Assembly (NCBI GenBank): GCA_905331475.1
Contig: CAJNYU010004517.1
Location: forward strand, 186,001-250,000
Source of the DNA: Rotaria socialis
Taxonomy: Eukaryota > Rotifera > Eurotatoria > Philodinida > Philodinidae
DNA length: 64,000 nt
Direction of reading: 5' to 3'
The notes under the pieces were generated by a model. The model worked only from the letters and a program-made list of their open reading frames with translations. It was not told the origin of the DNA and did no database searches. Of this stretch, positions 23,507 to 37,300 are shown piece after piece; within the stretch, counting starts at the first letter, position 1, and each line of letters starts with the position of its first letter. Made by a program: the position numbers and the translations under genes.

Positions 23507-26500
23507 CTGAAGAAAATATCATTACTCCTCGTTAAATATTTACTTATCCTTGAAGAATGGTTATCATATTATTCCATGTATAAGTGAATGAGTGATGTGA
23601 CTGAAGATTTAAATATGTGCTAGCAGATAAAAATAAAAGAGAATCAATGTAGATCTAATGAAAACAATTTGTTGATTATTTCTGTCGCTAATACTTATTT
23701 ACTTGTTTGTGACATGTAGATTAATCAGATCTAATTGGGAGTACTATACGAAGGACCTTCTCTAAATAAGAAATAGAGATAAATCAGTAAGAAGAAATGA
23801 TAATTATGTGTGTAAATAACAGAAATAGAAAATAAGTGAAGGTTATGCATATATGCCTTATGGCTATGAGTCTGATATATATCAGAATGAGCTATAGACA
23901 CTTAAGAACGTGAGGGAAAAGAGGGAGAGAGAGAGAGAGAAAGAAAGAGAGAAAATAAAACAGATGATTATATAGTAAGGAAAGCACTGATTTGGTACTA
24001 ATGATGGTAGTGTGACTACTACAATCAAACAGAATATAATAGTAATGATGAAGGTTAGAAAAATACTCTGAAGAGAAAAATAATGAATGGCATGAACCGA
24101 TCAGCATGGATATATAATATTGTCCTAGAGATACATAAGAAAGAAAGAATAAAGAAAAAAAAGAGGAATTGATACACTTCGTCAACAAACCGTTTCTTTG
24201 AAGTTCAAGGCTTCTGTCGACAAAAAAAACATATTAAATTTCACGTATTCAGCGATCGATTCAAAAGACATCGTTTGTCATATGGCAATGACTTCGATGT
24301 AGTCAATAGTAACATTCTTCATCATACGGAGTTTAGTTTAATACAATGAGTCATTGTGTTTATATTTACTTTAAAAGAAAAATAAAATCAACAAATTTCG
24401 ACTTAAGCAGCCAATCTAGAAGAGCAAAAAAATAAAAATCAAATTTTCTTCGATACATGCTTATTTACAAGAAATATAGCCCCTTTTGCATCATTAAAAT
24501 TTTACTTATCCAAAGACAGCAGATCAATCAATTTGACAGGTCAAAACGTAACTTATTAGAATGAAATACTGTCTAGATAATTATTTTAAACACTATATGG
24601 GTTTTATTTGCAAAGAACGATTCAATTTTGTTGACATAACAATTGTGTAAGATCGTATAAAATCACTTTTGTCAATAAAAACATGTGGTCTATTTATCCG
24701 GTCTACTAATATGTGAAGGAAGCTTGCTTTTCTATGTAAAAATTCATATATTCATTTCAAAGCATATGCTGCTGTATAGCATGCAAACATAAATACAGAT
24801 TTGCATGCATTGGAATTTCAATGGGTCCAAGAGTGAATAATTAGTCATAGTCAGGTGATCTATCTATAGAAAAAATGTTTGACTTTTTGATGTATCTTAA
24901 CATCAAGAGACGAACTCAATCTGCTGTTTTTCTGTAATATCAGCAAAGAATAATAAATTATTTCTGATCTTCGAATATTATTACTCGGACATTTTTTTAA
25001 ATCGATATGCAGTTAGTATTAACTCCGATTACTTAGTACAATATTGATCATACTAATGGATCTACCGATGATAAAATCAATACATAACAATCCCAGACCA
25101 ATGTGATTAGAATATTCGAATGTATTATGATTTATTATTTAGTATGGTTTTTTTTTTGTAAGGTTTCAAACATAATGGATAGACGCTTGTATTATTGATA
25201 GTTATTTTCTATTGCAAGTAGTAGCTATAGGTTATGATAATTAGTAATGACTGTAATAGGGAGAGAAAAGAACCTGGAAAAAAAACTATCACTGCATTTC
25301 TATTTATTTTTTCTACTTCAGATTCGGTTGTAATTATAATTCCGAGCGTCCTGACTTCTGCATAAGAAAAATATTGTTTTATATATCTTTTGTCTTATTT
25401 CCATAGATATTCTCTACTCTATCCTTTTGATCAAAACCATGTGAGTTTTTACACTTGTCAATTAAAAAGCAATCTCATGAAACACCTACCCGTAGGTGGT
25501 AATAACGACATTCAACATGCATAAGAAAAATGCAAAATAAGTCTTCTGTAAAAGATATCGTCGTCTATAATCATTTATACATAATCATTTTTTTTATTAA
25601 GATTACTGCAAAAAATGTTTGAAACTTGAGACAAGATAAACGCAATCCTATTTTGATTCTCGCCTAACCATTTGGTTTTTATTCAAATATGAATGGCAAA
25701 GGAGAACAACTTGACAACACGACGAACTTTGTATAGAAATGAAAATTATATTAGCTGGTTAAAATCTGATCGATATAATCATAGAGTATTTTACAAAGTA
25801 GTCTTTGGCTTACAAGCATTTTTAAACGTAAAATTTATGCTCTATGCAAACGTAGAATAGATTTTCGAGTGAAATTGATTGAAAAACCATTCATTGAATT
25901 GTAATCTGATATGAAGATTGTGTTATATACACTACGCACTTCGGTCGATTGCTAAGTTTTTAACTAAATACGTCTGTAGGGTATGAAAGAAAAATTATAA
26001 TGCAGATTTTACGTGCATTTTTTTCTGTTCATGATGAGTGGTGATGAAAATTTTCAAGCAAAAAAAATTAAAAATTAAATTATTCATGGCAAATAAGTAA
26101 ACTTGTTGGTTTTCGCTAACAACCTGAGAATGATATAACCAGTTTAAGAAGCGTTCTCATGGAAACGTGAGAGACCTGAAACGAAAAGATAATGATTGAC
26201 AAATGTTCGAATGAATCGTGAAAAAACGAATATCATCGTTAATTTATAATGTCATAATATGGGAAAAGAGCGTTTTCGTGTCGAATATTTATTTTTCAAT
26301 GAGATGTTAAGAAATAAATTTGGTTTTTGTTACCAGCTTTTCAATGGTCTATAATCAATCCGTCATCAAATAAGATAGAAATTCTATATTTAATGGTAGA
26401 TGATAAGATAGAATCGTATTGAGTTCGATATATGTAATTTAAATCAAAATTGATATAGCTGCTCATTTCGACAACAACAGAAAACAATAGAGAACATTGT

Positions 26501-28584
26501 ATTCTAATTTTTGTGTACTCAAAAAAAGTGAGTGCACTCTAGATTCGGTCAGTGTGCCCGGCCCGCCGTTAACACGATAACCTTTGAAAGCCTCATCCAA
26601 TTGTCATGAAATTTTATACACATAATGATCTCATTAATATCTCAGTCGAGTTCGAAGATGAGAAGGATCCGTCAAGAAATGGTTGAGTTATCGAAACAGT
26701 TGTCAGTATTGATCAGACCATCCCTGAGAGGGGGGGGGGGGCAGAGATTTTTNAGGAATTTTTTCAAAAAAACTTTTTCTTAGAATTATTCACAACATAT
26801 ATAAATCGACTCAGTTTTTTTCAGTACACATAACAATCGGATGCGAATCCAATGTTTCCTCATTTATTTAAGATAAAATTCAACATGAGAAAATGGCATC
26901 AACACACGATCGATGTAAAATGAAAAATTTCATGAAAGATATATCTAAAATTGAATTAAATTCACGATGTATCAATTATGAAAACACTAGCATGTTCATT
27001 TTTACCTATATTTCGCCATAGATAAAGTAGAAAGATATTTTTATGCCGATCCGTTGTAGTGTTTAAACCATAGATTTTATTGAGCGTCTACCGATTAATT
27101 CGATAACAGCACAAAGATAAGAATCATGAATACTTCCAGAGAATATGGATATTTAAGTGGTCTGTAGAATTTCAAGGCTCTTGCATTCTTTTATTTTCCA
27201 ATAATCTCTGTTGAATCACTGATTACATGTTAAGTAACCTCGGGATTTCATCCGTCTTTTTTTCTCTTAAATAAACAGTTTAATACGAAATCATATCATC
27301 GACATAGCTCACTTTTAATGATTTATGGTCTACCAAGAGATATGTTAATTCCATTGAGATGATTCCAAATATATGAAAAATATTTCTTGTTCAATCAACA
27401 ATCATATTCAAAACAGCAAACTCGTATAAAAGTTAGTTTTCAATGAAAATGAATTCAACAAAGCTTACTAAGCCACGCACTCTCATAAAATAAATAATAC
27501 TAAAAATAATCTCACTGTATACAATACGGCCAGATTCAAATTTAATATTTATATCTACAAGTTGTTGGAGGTGAAGGTATCGTGAGATGAATTTTAGATT
27601 AACTAGAATATTCTGTTGTTGTTTTTGATTGGTTTGATTAATGAGTTTTTCATGGTGCTTTCAGCCTTATTGAAATTCCTACATACATGGATGTCTTAGT
27701 GAAAATAAAAGAATGGCCTACATCAAACTACATCATGTACGTGAAGTCAAAAGAGAAGAATAATCATGAAAAAAATTCAGACAAAACAATCACTTGGATA
27801 TCTTTCAAAAATAAAAATGCAAAATAAAATATTTTGCAACAAGCCACCACCTTTCAAGTTTTGTCCTTGACAACAGAGAAAATATATTTGTGTTTCATCA
27901 TTATTGTTATTGTTTTTCGATTCGATGGTAAATCTGAAACTTATAAAAACTAGCATATTTCTGTTTTTAAGATAAACAATAGCGAGTGAACTTTCTTTGC
28001 TGATCAATACTTTTTCCTTTGCATATCAAAGAAAAATGAATTCAATGTACAGAAGTGACGAATAAAAAGATTCTTATCGATATCCTAGTTTATTATTCCT
28101 TGTAAACATGAGTGTTAAACAAAATGAAGTAGATAATAACAACAGGAACATACAAGTATCCCTTAAATAATGTTTTTTTTAAAATATTTTTTCATCTTGT
28201 ATTAGTGTAACATCCACGGAACTTTTTTTTATTAGCATGCAAGTCATTCTTATTGTAAATGAAGTAGAGAAAGAAAGAAAAAAATTGAATACTTCTTTTT
28301 ATAGGAAAAAATCTTATTTAAAATAAAAGAAAAAAAACAATCATTCTCTCAAAATAACTTATAGTGTAAAAAGAGGTATTACCATAACATCGAACTTTCG
28401 TATATATTGTATGTTGACGTGAAGGTAAGTGTAGATGAATTAATAGCAAATCTAACAAAAATAAAAGGAAAAAAAGATCCCTTGGCCATTCACGATAAAC
28501 TTGAAAAATCAGAAAAAAAATTTGAAACCTTTCATCTCATTTTCAAAAAAGAAAAAGGAACATAAAAGGTTTAAGTGTCATGCA
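23507..28584. other. Gene-poor 5-kb stretch
   Basis: No protein-coding exon, tRNA or rRNA that I can support. It contains a GA tract (about 23924-23948) and a small palindrome CACCTAC/GTAGGTG at about 25484-25499. Near 26555-26700 is a segment of more mixed composition that may be part of a dispersed repeat, followed by a 12-G homopolymer and one ambiguous base at 26753. Promoters of the divergent CUB receptor and CCDC17 genes must lie at its two ends. Confidence 0.5.
23924..23948. repeat. (GA)n microsatellite
   Basis: GA-rich simple repeat upstream of the CUB receptor gene. Confidence 0.8.
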
Positions 28585-31500
28585 ATGGGATCCTCAGAAA
28601 GTAAACAATCTTCCGATACTACTTATTATCGACAAAGTCAAGCATTTATGAATGTAGTACCATATAACATAGATAATAGCCAACCTGCCCCAAATGATAT
28701 TTATCAAAGACTTAATCATAGCTTATATGCAGGTCCACCGTTAACAATGCCAATACAACCAACATATAGATGTAATTATTGTGGAATGGTATTTACAAGC
28801 GATGAAGCATTATATAAGCATAGAACAAGATTTTGTGTGGGCAATCCAGATGCTAGTATTAGACGAAATCCAAATAATTTAAATAATGGAACGAACGGTA
28901 CTACTTTTATGAGTGAAAACTATTCGAATAGTCAACCAACATTAGGAAAAATTACTGCATATCCATCGCCAATTGAAAAAGTAATAATCAATTTACGGAT
29001 TAAATCAAATATATACATATATTTATTGATAATTCGAACATAATCTTGCAAAGAATTCATTAGTTGACTGTTTCGAGTAATACATCGACAATTCTTACAT
29101 ACGTCATTTGTTTACAAGTGAAGAAACCTTAGAAAACGTACTAAATTAGGTACTTTAATACTGCTAAGATGAGTAAATACAAAATTTTAGTCGACAAGCG
29201 AACGATGCGAATTTCGTCAAAAGTTTTTTTTCTGACCTCAAGGTGAAAAACTCTCTCATTTTCAAAAATATACTAGCTTCGTTGAATACCACTGAGAGCA
29301 TAGAGAAATAATAGGTACACATTATTTTTCTTGATATTCAAATCTTGAAAAATCTATACCTAGAAATTGTAACAAAAACTATTCGATAATTATTGTAGGC
29401 AATTTTGAAGCATGTTGTGATTAGTTCAACTATTGAGTCTAATAGCATGAGAAAGTAGTCACTCATGCCAATAAATTTCTATCTGTGAGAATGTAGCCTA
29501 TCTCTGTTGATTTTGGAGTAGAATTGAATAATAGTGTATTGAACTCGTAGACGCTTTTAAAACTTTCTAGATACTTTATTTTATTCTAAATAATATTCTA
29601 TTGATAATATATTTTTTTAAATAGAAACGCGAAGAAATAACCGAATGGAAAAATAAACGATCTATTCTACAAAGCGTACAAGATATGGAAGATAGAATAC
29701 TAGTCGATTCAAGAAAAACAGAACAAGTAACCCATGATCTTAAAAAACAAACACATGAGTACAATCAAATTCTTAGTGAAGTATGAATTTCTACGCAATA
29801 ATATTAAACCAAACATTTCTTTTAAGGATTTTTTAATAAGAATCAAACTTTTTATTTTCTAGTATGAAAAATTGCAAACACAAGAACGTGATCTTCTAAG
29901 AGAAATGTATAATTTACATGGACGATCTAGACTATATGTAAATTAAGTTCATATTCTTTTTGTCGTTTTATTGTCTTCAATATTTGCTATTAGTTCATGC
30001 AGCCAAAAGATTTAAATGATTATGAACGAAATCAACTAGAAGTTTTAAATCAACAGAATAATCGTATTAAACATGAACGTGAGGGTATGATTTGATCGAA
30101 TAAAAACAATGAAAGAGTGGCAAACGGAGAATTGCGTTTCTCATTTTTTTTCTCGTATAGCTATTCAAAGTAAACTTGAGACATTAATAGGAAAAGATAA
30201 TCCACAACCCATTCTACCCTATTATGATCCATATAGATTATTACGTGATATGAAAGAACAACAAGACCACAATGAAAACAATTTAGCATATTTACGAAGA
30301 CGTCTTATGTATCCTAATAGGTATTTCATTCTAAATAGAATTTAATAGATTACTTTCAGTTTTTATTAGCTCATTATTTAGTTCCAATGAAAGTTCATTT
30401 TTACCACGTCTTAATCTGAATCGACAAACAACGACTGATGATGTTAGGTAAGAATGTTGAATAAATTTATTTTTTCTTTAATTTTTAATTGTAATTATAA
30501 TTTAAGAGCATTACGAAACAGATATTTACAATCAGGCGGTCATGATAACGATGTTCTTTCACAATTTAATGATCTTGAAGAAAAACTACGTTACTATGAA
30601 AGTTTTCCATGGATGAAAGGTTATCCAGAACCATTAACACGTTATCCATGTATTTAATTAGTCATACTATCGGATGAGATCATCAATCTGCTGCTTGTTA
30701 GGTTTCACTTGCACTAGATTGGAAAAAATTGAGCTTGAAGTTCTGCGAGTATGGATGTTAGTTTGTAGTTTATCGGCACCCACAATTAGCATCATCAAAT
30801 GCATCTTCTCAAACGAACATTTAAATCCTTGTGGTTTTTAGAATGATTTTATTGTTTTAATTTCACGAATTTCTAGCACCATTTCTTCATTTACTATATT
30901 ATCATCATGTTAAACAAACTGCAACGCTTTCATAGTTATAATGCACTAAGTTTTATAAACACGAAATATTTTGTTTTATTTGAAAGGCACTAAAACTTAA
31001 ACATAACGAACGATGAATACAAATATCAGGTGAAAAATCAATAGGCTCCTTTCTTTCTGTATATAACGTCTTGAATAATAAGAATAATTAAAACCACATT
31101 ATTTTTAATCATAGCAATATGTAGGTTAAGAGCAATATGTCAACAGAACGCAAATAGATGTAGAACAGCTGACACGAAAGAAAAACAACAACAAAATTTA
31201 TTTATTTATTTTATTATCATGTCGTTTACTGAGCATACATTTTATTTCCCCAATGGTTATAGTTATCATTCTGAGAGTATTTAGCCATTGACTGAACAGA
31301 AATTTTAAGTGTAGAAAAAGAATTTATATAAACACTGACGCGCAGAATTTCATATTCGTTCTTTTTTTGTATCTATTGAAAGCGAACTAGCAAGAGCACA
31401 TATGATCTAATCCGATGTTGTTCGTCGTTTTTATTAATTGTTTTATTCATAGATCATCCATTTCGTCCAAGAGAGCCTAGAAATGATAAATTAACGTCGA

Positions 31501-33534
31501 CCGTCACTGAAAAAGAGCGGCTAGAAAATGAACTTAGCGATATGCAACGTAAATTTCAACAACTGGATTCACGTATTTTGCTTGTTTCAATTTTATTTTT
31601 TTAAATTTGAAATCTTATCTTTTCTTAATAAGGTACAAAACAATTAGAGTTAACTTTAGCAACAACCGGATTGCCTAATCAAAATTCTAATCTTAACAAT
31701 AATAATCATAGATATGTATCACCAAAAAACGATGGTCACCAATGGAAAAGTACTTACACTCGGATAGCTAATCCGAATTATACGAATTCTGCTCATCAAT
31801 TCGTTGATCAACCTCAACAGTTTCATCAACCATCATTACCTATAATAGATACGGGTAGACGATCTCGTGGAATGCAACCAGCCAGTCGTATTGCTTCGAA
31901 TTCGAATGGAAGATATGGTCAAATAGAATCAAAACCATACGATCCCGTCGGTGGTTTTGTTATATTCTTTGATTTTATTATTAATCTTTCACCAATGATT
32001 GAAAAATGTCAACTTATAACAAGTCTTCATCACGTACAAACAGGACTTGGCGAACCATCACAATTAGCAGTATTCAAATCTGAACTATATACTGATCCGA
32101 AATTTGGTGAACAAGTCAGCATTATTTTGCTTTCTACAAAACAACCTGTACCAAGGTTTCATTAATAAAAAGATCATATTTTCTTGGTTTTTTTTATTTA
32201 TTAAATGATAGTTTTTATATTTTAGATGTCCACCACAACAAGCCTTATCTATAGTTATTGAAGTACTAACAACAACAAAGCAAAGTCCACATGCACCGTT
32301 ACGTACAAATGCTTGGACTAGGATACCATTATTTGATAATAGAAATCGTCTATTAAGTGGCAGATGGAAAGTACCGTTGAAAATATTACCAATTCAACAC
32401 GATGCAAGTTTTCCTGTTATTGCCACATTGCCAACAGTAAGCAGAGGAAATAAACCGATTGATCTAGACTAGACAGTAGACTTTTTACTCGATAAATTTT
32501 CGAATTTAAAATAGATCATTCACATTTTTTTCTCTTTTCCTTATACTAAAATATCTGTTGTCAGAGAAGTCTACCAATTGATGTATCCATCTCAAGTAGA
32601 AATGATGTGTCCTCTGTAGAGTCAAAAGAAATATGAAGACTTTGAAAAGAGTGCGTATTTTTAGTTTATCGGTGTCGATGTTCTGTACAACACTTTTAAC
32701 GAATGTCATGACCTCCCTCAGAAAAAGTAAGAAATTCAATTGTCCAATTTTTTATTCTAATATAAGACTATGTTTAACAGTGTCAGTATCGTTTACGTAA
32801 ATTGTTGGATTCGATGATCTTATATCAGTATAGCATTATTGAGTTCTATTGCGATTCAAAGTTTCAAATGAACCCTAAGCAGTTTTACTACTGTTACAAA
32901 GGGAGAGTATGTTATTCATTTGAAAACCTATCATAAAAATGCTGTGAATCTATAGGAATAAGCTGTGACCACGCACATATTGTAGTATACTTGTAATTGA
33001 AATTGATTTCCATTGATATCTGACATGATTAAATTTTCTTTTCTTATTTGTCGTATCACTATCGAAGAAAATATTTTGTGAGTCGAATTTGTTTTCTTAT
33101 CATTTTCAGTTTCTTACCTTTAGTATTAAACTAAACCAAACAATAGATTTTATTATATGTGAAATATGACTAAATTTTTAGTTTGGCCGTGCTGAATTAC
33201 ATTATCGACTAGTCAATTATCAAGATGCAGCTGCTCAAGCAAATGTACTTTTCTCACTTAATCATCAAGATCTATACTTTACTCCACCACAAGTAAGTTA
33301 CTAGATCTTTAGATTTAAACAAACAAAAAAAAGAACCTATTTAAAAACTTCAATTTCAAAATTTTATTTCTACATGTTTTCACTATTATTTAGTTTCAAA
33401 CTCGACCATTTATGTAATAGGTATTAATCACTTGGCTTGTACCAAATCTTTCTCCTTTTTCTCTTCATGATCTATCCTATCATTGAATTCCTATGCATTT
33501 GCTTCTTTTTCCTTTCAGGATTAATGCTTCAATT
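28585..33534 (+). CDS. CCDC17: Coiled-coil domain-containing protein 17 (CCDC17), 12 exons
   Basis: Exons 28585-28980, 29625-29780, 29863-29937, 29994-30084, 30161-30320, 30382-30447, 30507-30649, 31453-31572, 31633-32155, 32226-32436, 33182-33292 and 33529-33534 give 685 residues. The order matches vertebrate CCDC17. An N-terminal C2HC-type finger (Cys63, Cys66, His79, Cys84; CNYCGMVFTSDEALYKH) comes first, then charged coiled coil. Next is the RALRNRYLQSGGHD block, then YDPVGGFVIFFDF at about residue 504. The C-terminal hallmarks are STKQPVPR, IPLFDNRNRLLSGRWKVP and ELHYRLVNYQDAAAQ. The function is unknown in animals; I recall expression linked to ciliated tissues. The start at 28585 gives MGSSES, a good N-myristoylation pattern (Gly2, Ser6). 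Two joins are less certain: the donor at 30650 and the last two-codon exon. If the last intron is retained, the frame simply ends at 33304. Confidence 0.88.
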
Positions 33535-34379
33535 TGAGAATTCATCACGATGGTTTTCTCTTTTGTAAATATTTTCTTCTCATGTAAATAAATAAAAGAA
33601 TACGTTGTTTTGTTCATAGTCTATTATATTTGGGTTTGTTTTTCTTTGAGTGATGATAATGCGAATGAACACATAGTAAAGCAAAGACACAGTGAAAAAA
33701 AAACAAACAAAAAAACCAAATAAGCTGAATAGTAGCATTAGCGATTGAAATAGGACGACAATAGGAAGAGCATTAAAAAACGAGAATAATTGCAATAATA
33801 AAAAGAAAAAAAAAAGAGGAGACACAAAGAATCTCGTTTTTTTTTGAATATAAGATGAGTTAATTTTTGATATAATATGTGTTTAACACATTTTAGAAAA
33901 TCGTCGTCATTTTGCTCAATCAATTATGCTCATATTGTATAAAGCACAAAAAGACAAGAAAAAAAAAGTTAATAAAGCGCACGAAAAAAAAGTGCCAAGC
34001 CGGTTGACGACAACAAAGTTAAAAGAATTAAACATCAGCGAGTAAATAGAAGATCGCTATTCAGCGAATATAATGTTCGTCAAAGGCTAAAATTCATAAT
34101 TATATACATATCAAATCAATAATTACTTTTTATTTGTTCTTACTTAAAAAATGGTGTTTACCTAAAATAGAAAGTAAAGCAATATTAATTCATGTGAGAG
34201 GTTTTTTTCACTACTGATGTTTATGTAGGCGTATAACATAAAATAAAAGCATGATTAAACACAACAAACAAGCATTAAATGTGAGTTAATAAGATAAAAA
34301 CGCAGTAAGAAGTTCATTTTACTGATACAACAGAGAAAGTAGCGCTATTACAGATAGATATATTTTACCACTTTGAAAT
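33535..34379. other. Convergent intergenic region between CCDC17 and the giant repeat gene
   Basis: About 845 bp of AT-rich sequence with A- and T-homopolymers and AATAAA-like signals on both strands, consistent with two converging 3' UTRs. No gene recognised. Confidence 0.55.
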
Positions 34380-37300
34380 TTAATGTTGATGACTAGTTGT
34401 TGTTGCTGGTTCCGCACAAAAACAATCATCCGAATGATGAGAAGAGGAAGAAGAATGCGGAGAAACAGATGGAATAGGAGAAGAAAGTATTTCTTCTTTT
34501 ATTAATGATGATCGAGGAGGTAAAAGAGTACCTCCTAACGAACCGGGATGTGACTGAGTTTTTTTCTTAGAATGTCCACTAGGCAAGTCAGCATGAAAAA
34601 GTGCTGGTGTTGATGAAACTGATGAAGATTGTTTCGGTCTTTTAGCTGGATTTGTATTTACAAATGGAGGTAAAAATGGTAAATCCGTTGCTGACTGTGT
34701 TTGTTGTTGTTGTTTAAAACTAGCTAAATCAGTTTCAGCTTGCAATAAACGAGGCTGTTGATAAGATGGATGTGAATGCTGTTGAGAATATATCACAGAA
34801 CGAGATGTCGATGAAAATGATGATGAAGATGAGGAGCTTGATGATGGAGTTTTAAGACGTCTCGAAACATGATCATTGTTAGGAGCTGATAAACGACGTT
34901 TATCTTGACTAGATGATTCTGTTTGGTTTAGACGAATATCTTCTTCCGATAAAAATATATTTCTTTGTTGATTTTTAATATCCTCATGCGTTATTTCAAC
35001 ATAATCATCGTCGAATGATTGACGTTGAGATCTATATATAACAGTTGTTGCATCCGATTGTGATGATATTGAATGTGTTAAATCACTTGCTGCATCAATA
35101 ATATCGTCAAGAACATTTTTAACATCATTGTTTATCGATGAAAAATGTTTGTCAATGAATGATTCAACTTTATCATTATCATCATGCTGTTGTGATAATA
35201 AATCAACTGATGAACGTATTTCACGTACGATTTCGACAATGTTTGTTGTCGAACCATTTTTTAATAATTCCATTTCAATACGTTCAAATTCCATTAATGA
35301 ATCATCGGTATTCGGCGTTTGTGATGAATTATGGTCAGCTGAATATGGACGATTCGTTTCACTTGCCGTTAAACTCAATGTGCTTATAGCTGATTTGATT
35401 TCGTCGTGTCGTAATTCTGGACTTTCATAAACAGTTTCTAATGTTGTACCCGAACGTAAATCAAAGCCAGTATCAAGTGGTGGATAATCACATTGATGTT
35501 GAAGTATATCAATTAGATCAGGACTTTCGTGTTTGTCAGATGAACTTGATGATGTATTTGATGGTGTCTCATTTTTAATATCTTTTGTATTTGCTGATGG
35601 CGAAAGATTTTTTACTAAAACAAATTCATCGGACATTTCTGTCATGTCACGTTCACCGAATTCAATCGATGAATCATCTAGTGAACGTGGTGTATAACGA
35701 TTTATCGGTGAAATATTATCAATTAATTCATTTGTTGAATTTATCATTTCAATTGGACTACTTGATGGTTGTGGATGATCTTGTTTTGTATAGTAACTAA
35801 ATGCAGATGCTTGTTGATTTGAAGACGATTTTCTTTCTGTTTGATCATTTTTTAATTGATCAAAAAATAATGTCGACGATGGTGTATATTGTTCAGGCAC
35901 ATGAATAATAATACAACTATCCGAACTGAAACGTTGTAATGTACCATAGTCGAGTTCATCTGGACATGCTTGTAAGAGTTGTTCGCTGTGTGCATGCGTC
36001 ATAGTTGCTTGTTGTGTATTGAGTGGCAATGAACGATCAAGACTTTGATCCGTAAATGGTGATATTATATCAGATTTATTCATATTTTCATCTCCTGCTA
36101 ATGCCTTTTCAACTAAACGATCTAATGAACGTGCAAATTTTAATTTAATTCTATCGATAAATGATTCTTTAGTTTGATAGATTTCATTTAATTCTTCTTG
36201 TATAGTTGATTTGATTGAATCGACTAATGTTGAATCACGATCACTTTCACTGCCAGCATCATATTCGGATGACGAAAGAATTACTTTTGTTGGTTGTATT
36301 GTTGTTGGTGTTGATGCAGTTGGATGGATTTGTGAATCATATTGATCATTGTTAATTTCTAAATCACTTTTAATTGTTTCTAAATTACTACGAAGAATTT
36401 CTTCTTGTAAAATTTTTATTATCGATTTATCATTCGAATCATTTAATGGTGAATCAAGACTTTCTTGTCGTGGCATTGCTGTAGCACTGCTCGTTGATAA
36501 TCGGGGTGATCGTACGAAATTTTCATTCAAGTCTAATTTAAATGAAACACTTTTTCCAGCCGTATTTGTTGTTGCCGTTGGTTCTGAGATGTTTAGTGTT
36601 AAATCATTTAATAGTAAAGATCGTTGTTCACTTGAACGTTTTCGTTTTTGTTGAACAGCATTTTGATTACCACCACTACTTTCTTCACCTTCGCCGGAAT
36701 ATCTTTCTTCAGGAATTTTTTCTTTTGTTATAGTAAAATTTTCTGGACGACTTTTACTCGAATATTTTTCATCGGAACTTGAATCATTATAACCATAATT
36801 AACTGTACCACGTTCATTTACGTAATCATTATCATCAGATGATATGACATTGGGTGTTTCATCGGTAGCTGTTAAATATTGACTAGAATTAGATTGTGTC
36901 TGATAATGACGATGCAGTTTATCATCTTCATTGGCTGAATTTGAACTGCGAACATCAAGATAGTCACCACTTGATGGCGATACTATACTAAAAAATGTTC
37001 CTGTATCAGATTGTGAACCATGACGAATGCTTGATGGTGATGTTTTCATGACTGGTGTTGATGTTGGTTCAAAATCAAAACTTTCTGAATGTATACTGGT
37101 AATAGCAGAAGTTTTTGTTGGCGTTGCTGTTGTTGATGATCGTGCTGAATTTTCTTCATCACCTGAGTGTTCACGTGTATTCGATGATTCATCAGCACTA
37201 TAACGATCATTAACACTGAATGAACTTGTGTCTGTTGGAATAGGATTTCGTTTATTTTCTTCTTCGTCTTCTTCGATAACTTCATCGGCGTCATCGTCAT

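Noticed and set aside
26555..26700. Possible dispersed repeat before the poly-G run
   Set aside because: The composition suggested a repeat, but no second copy or inverted ends are present in this window, so it was not annotated as an element.
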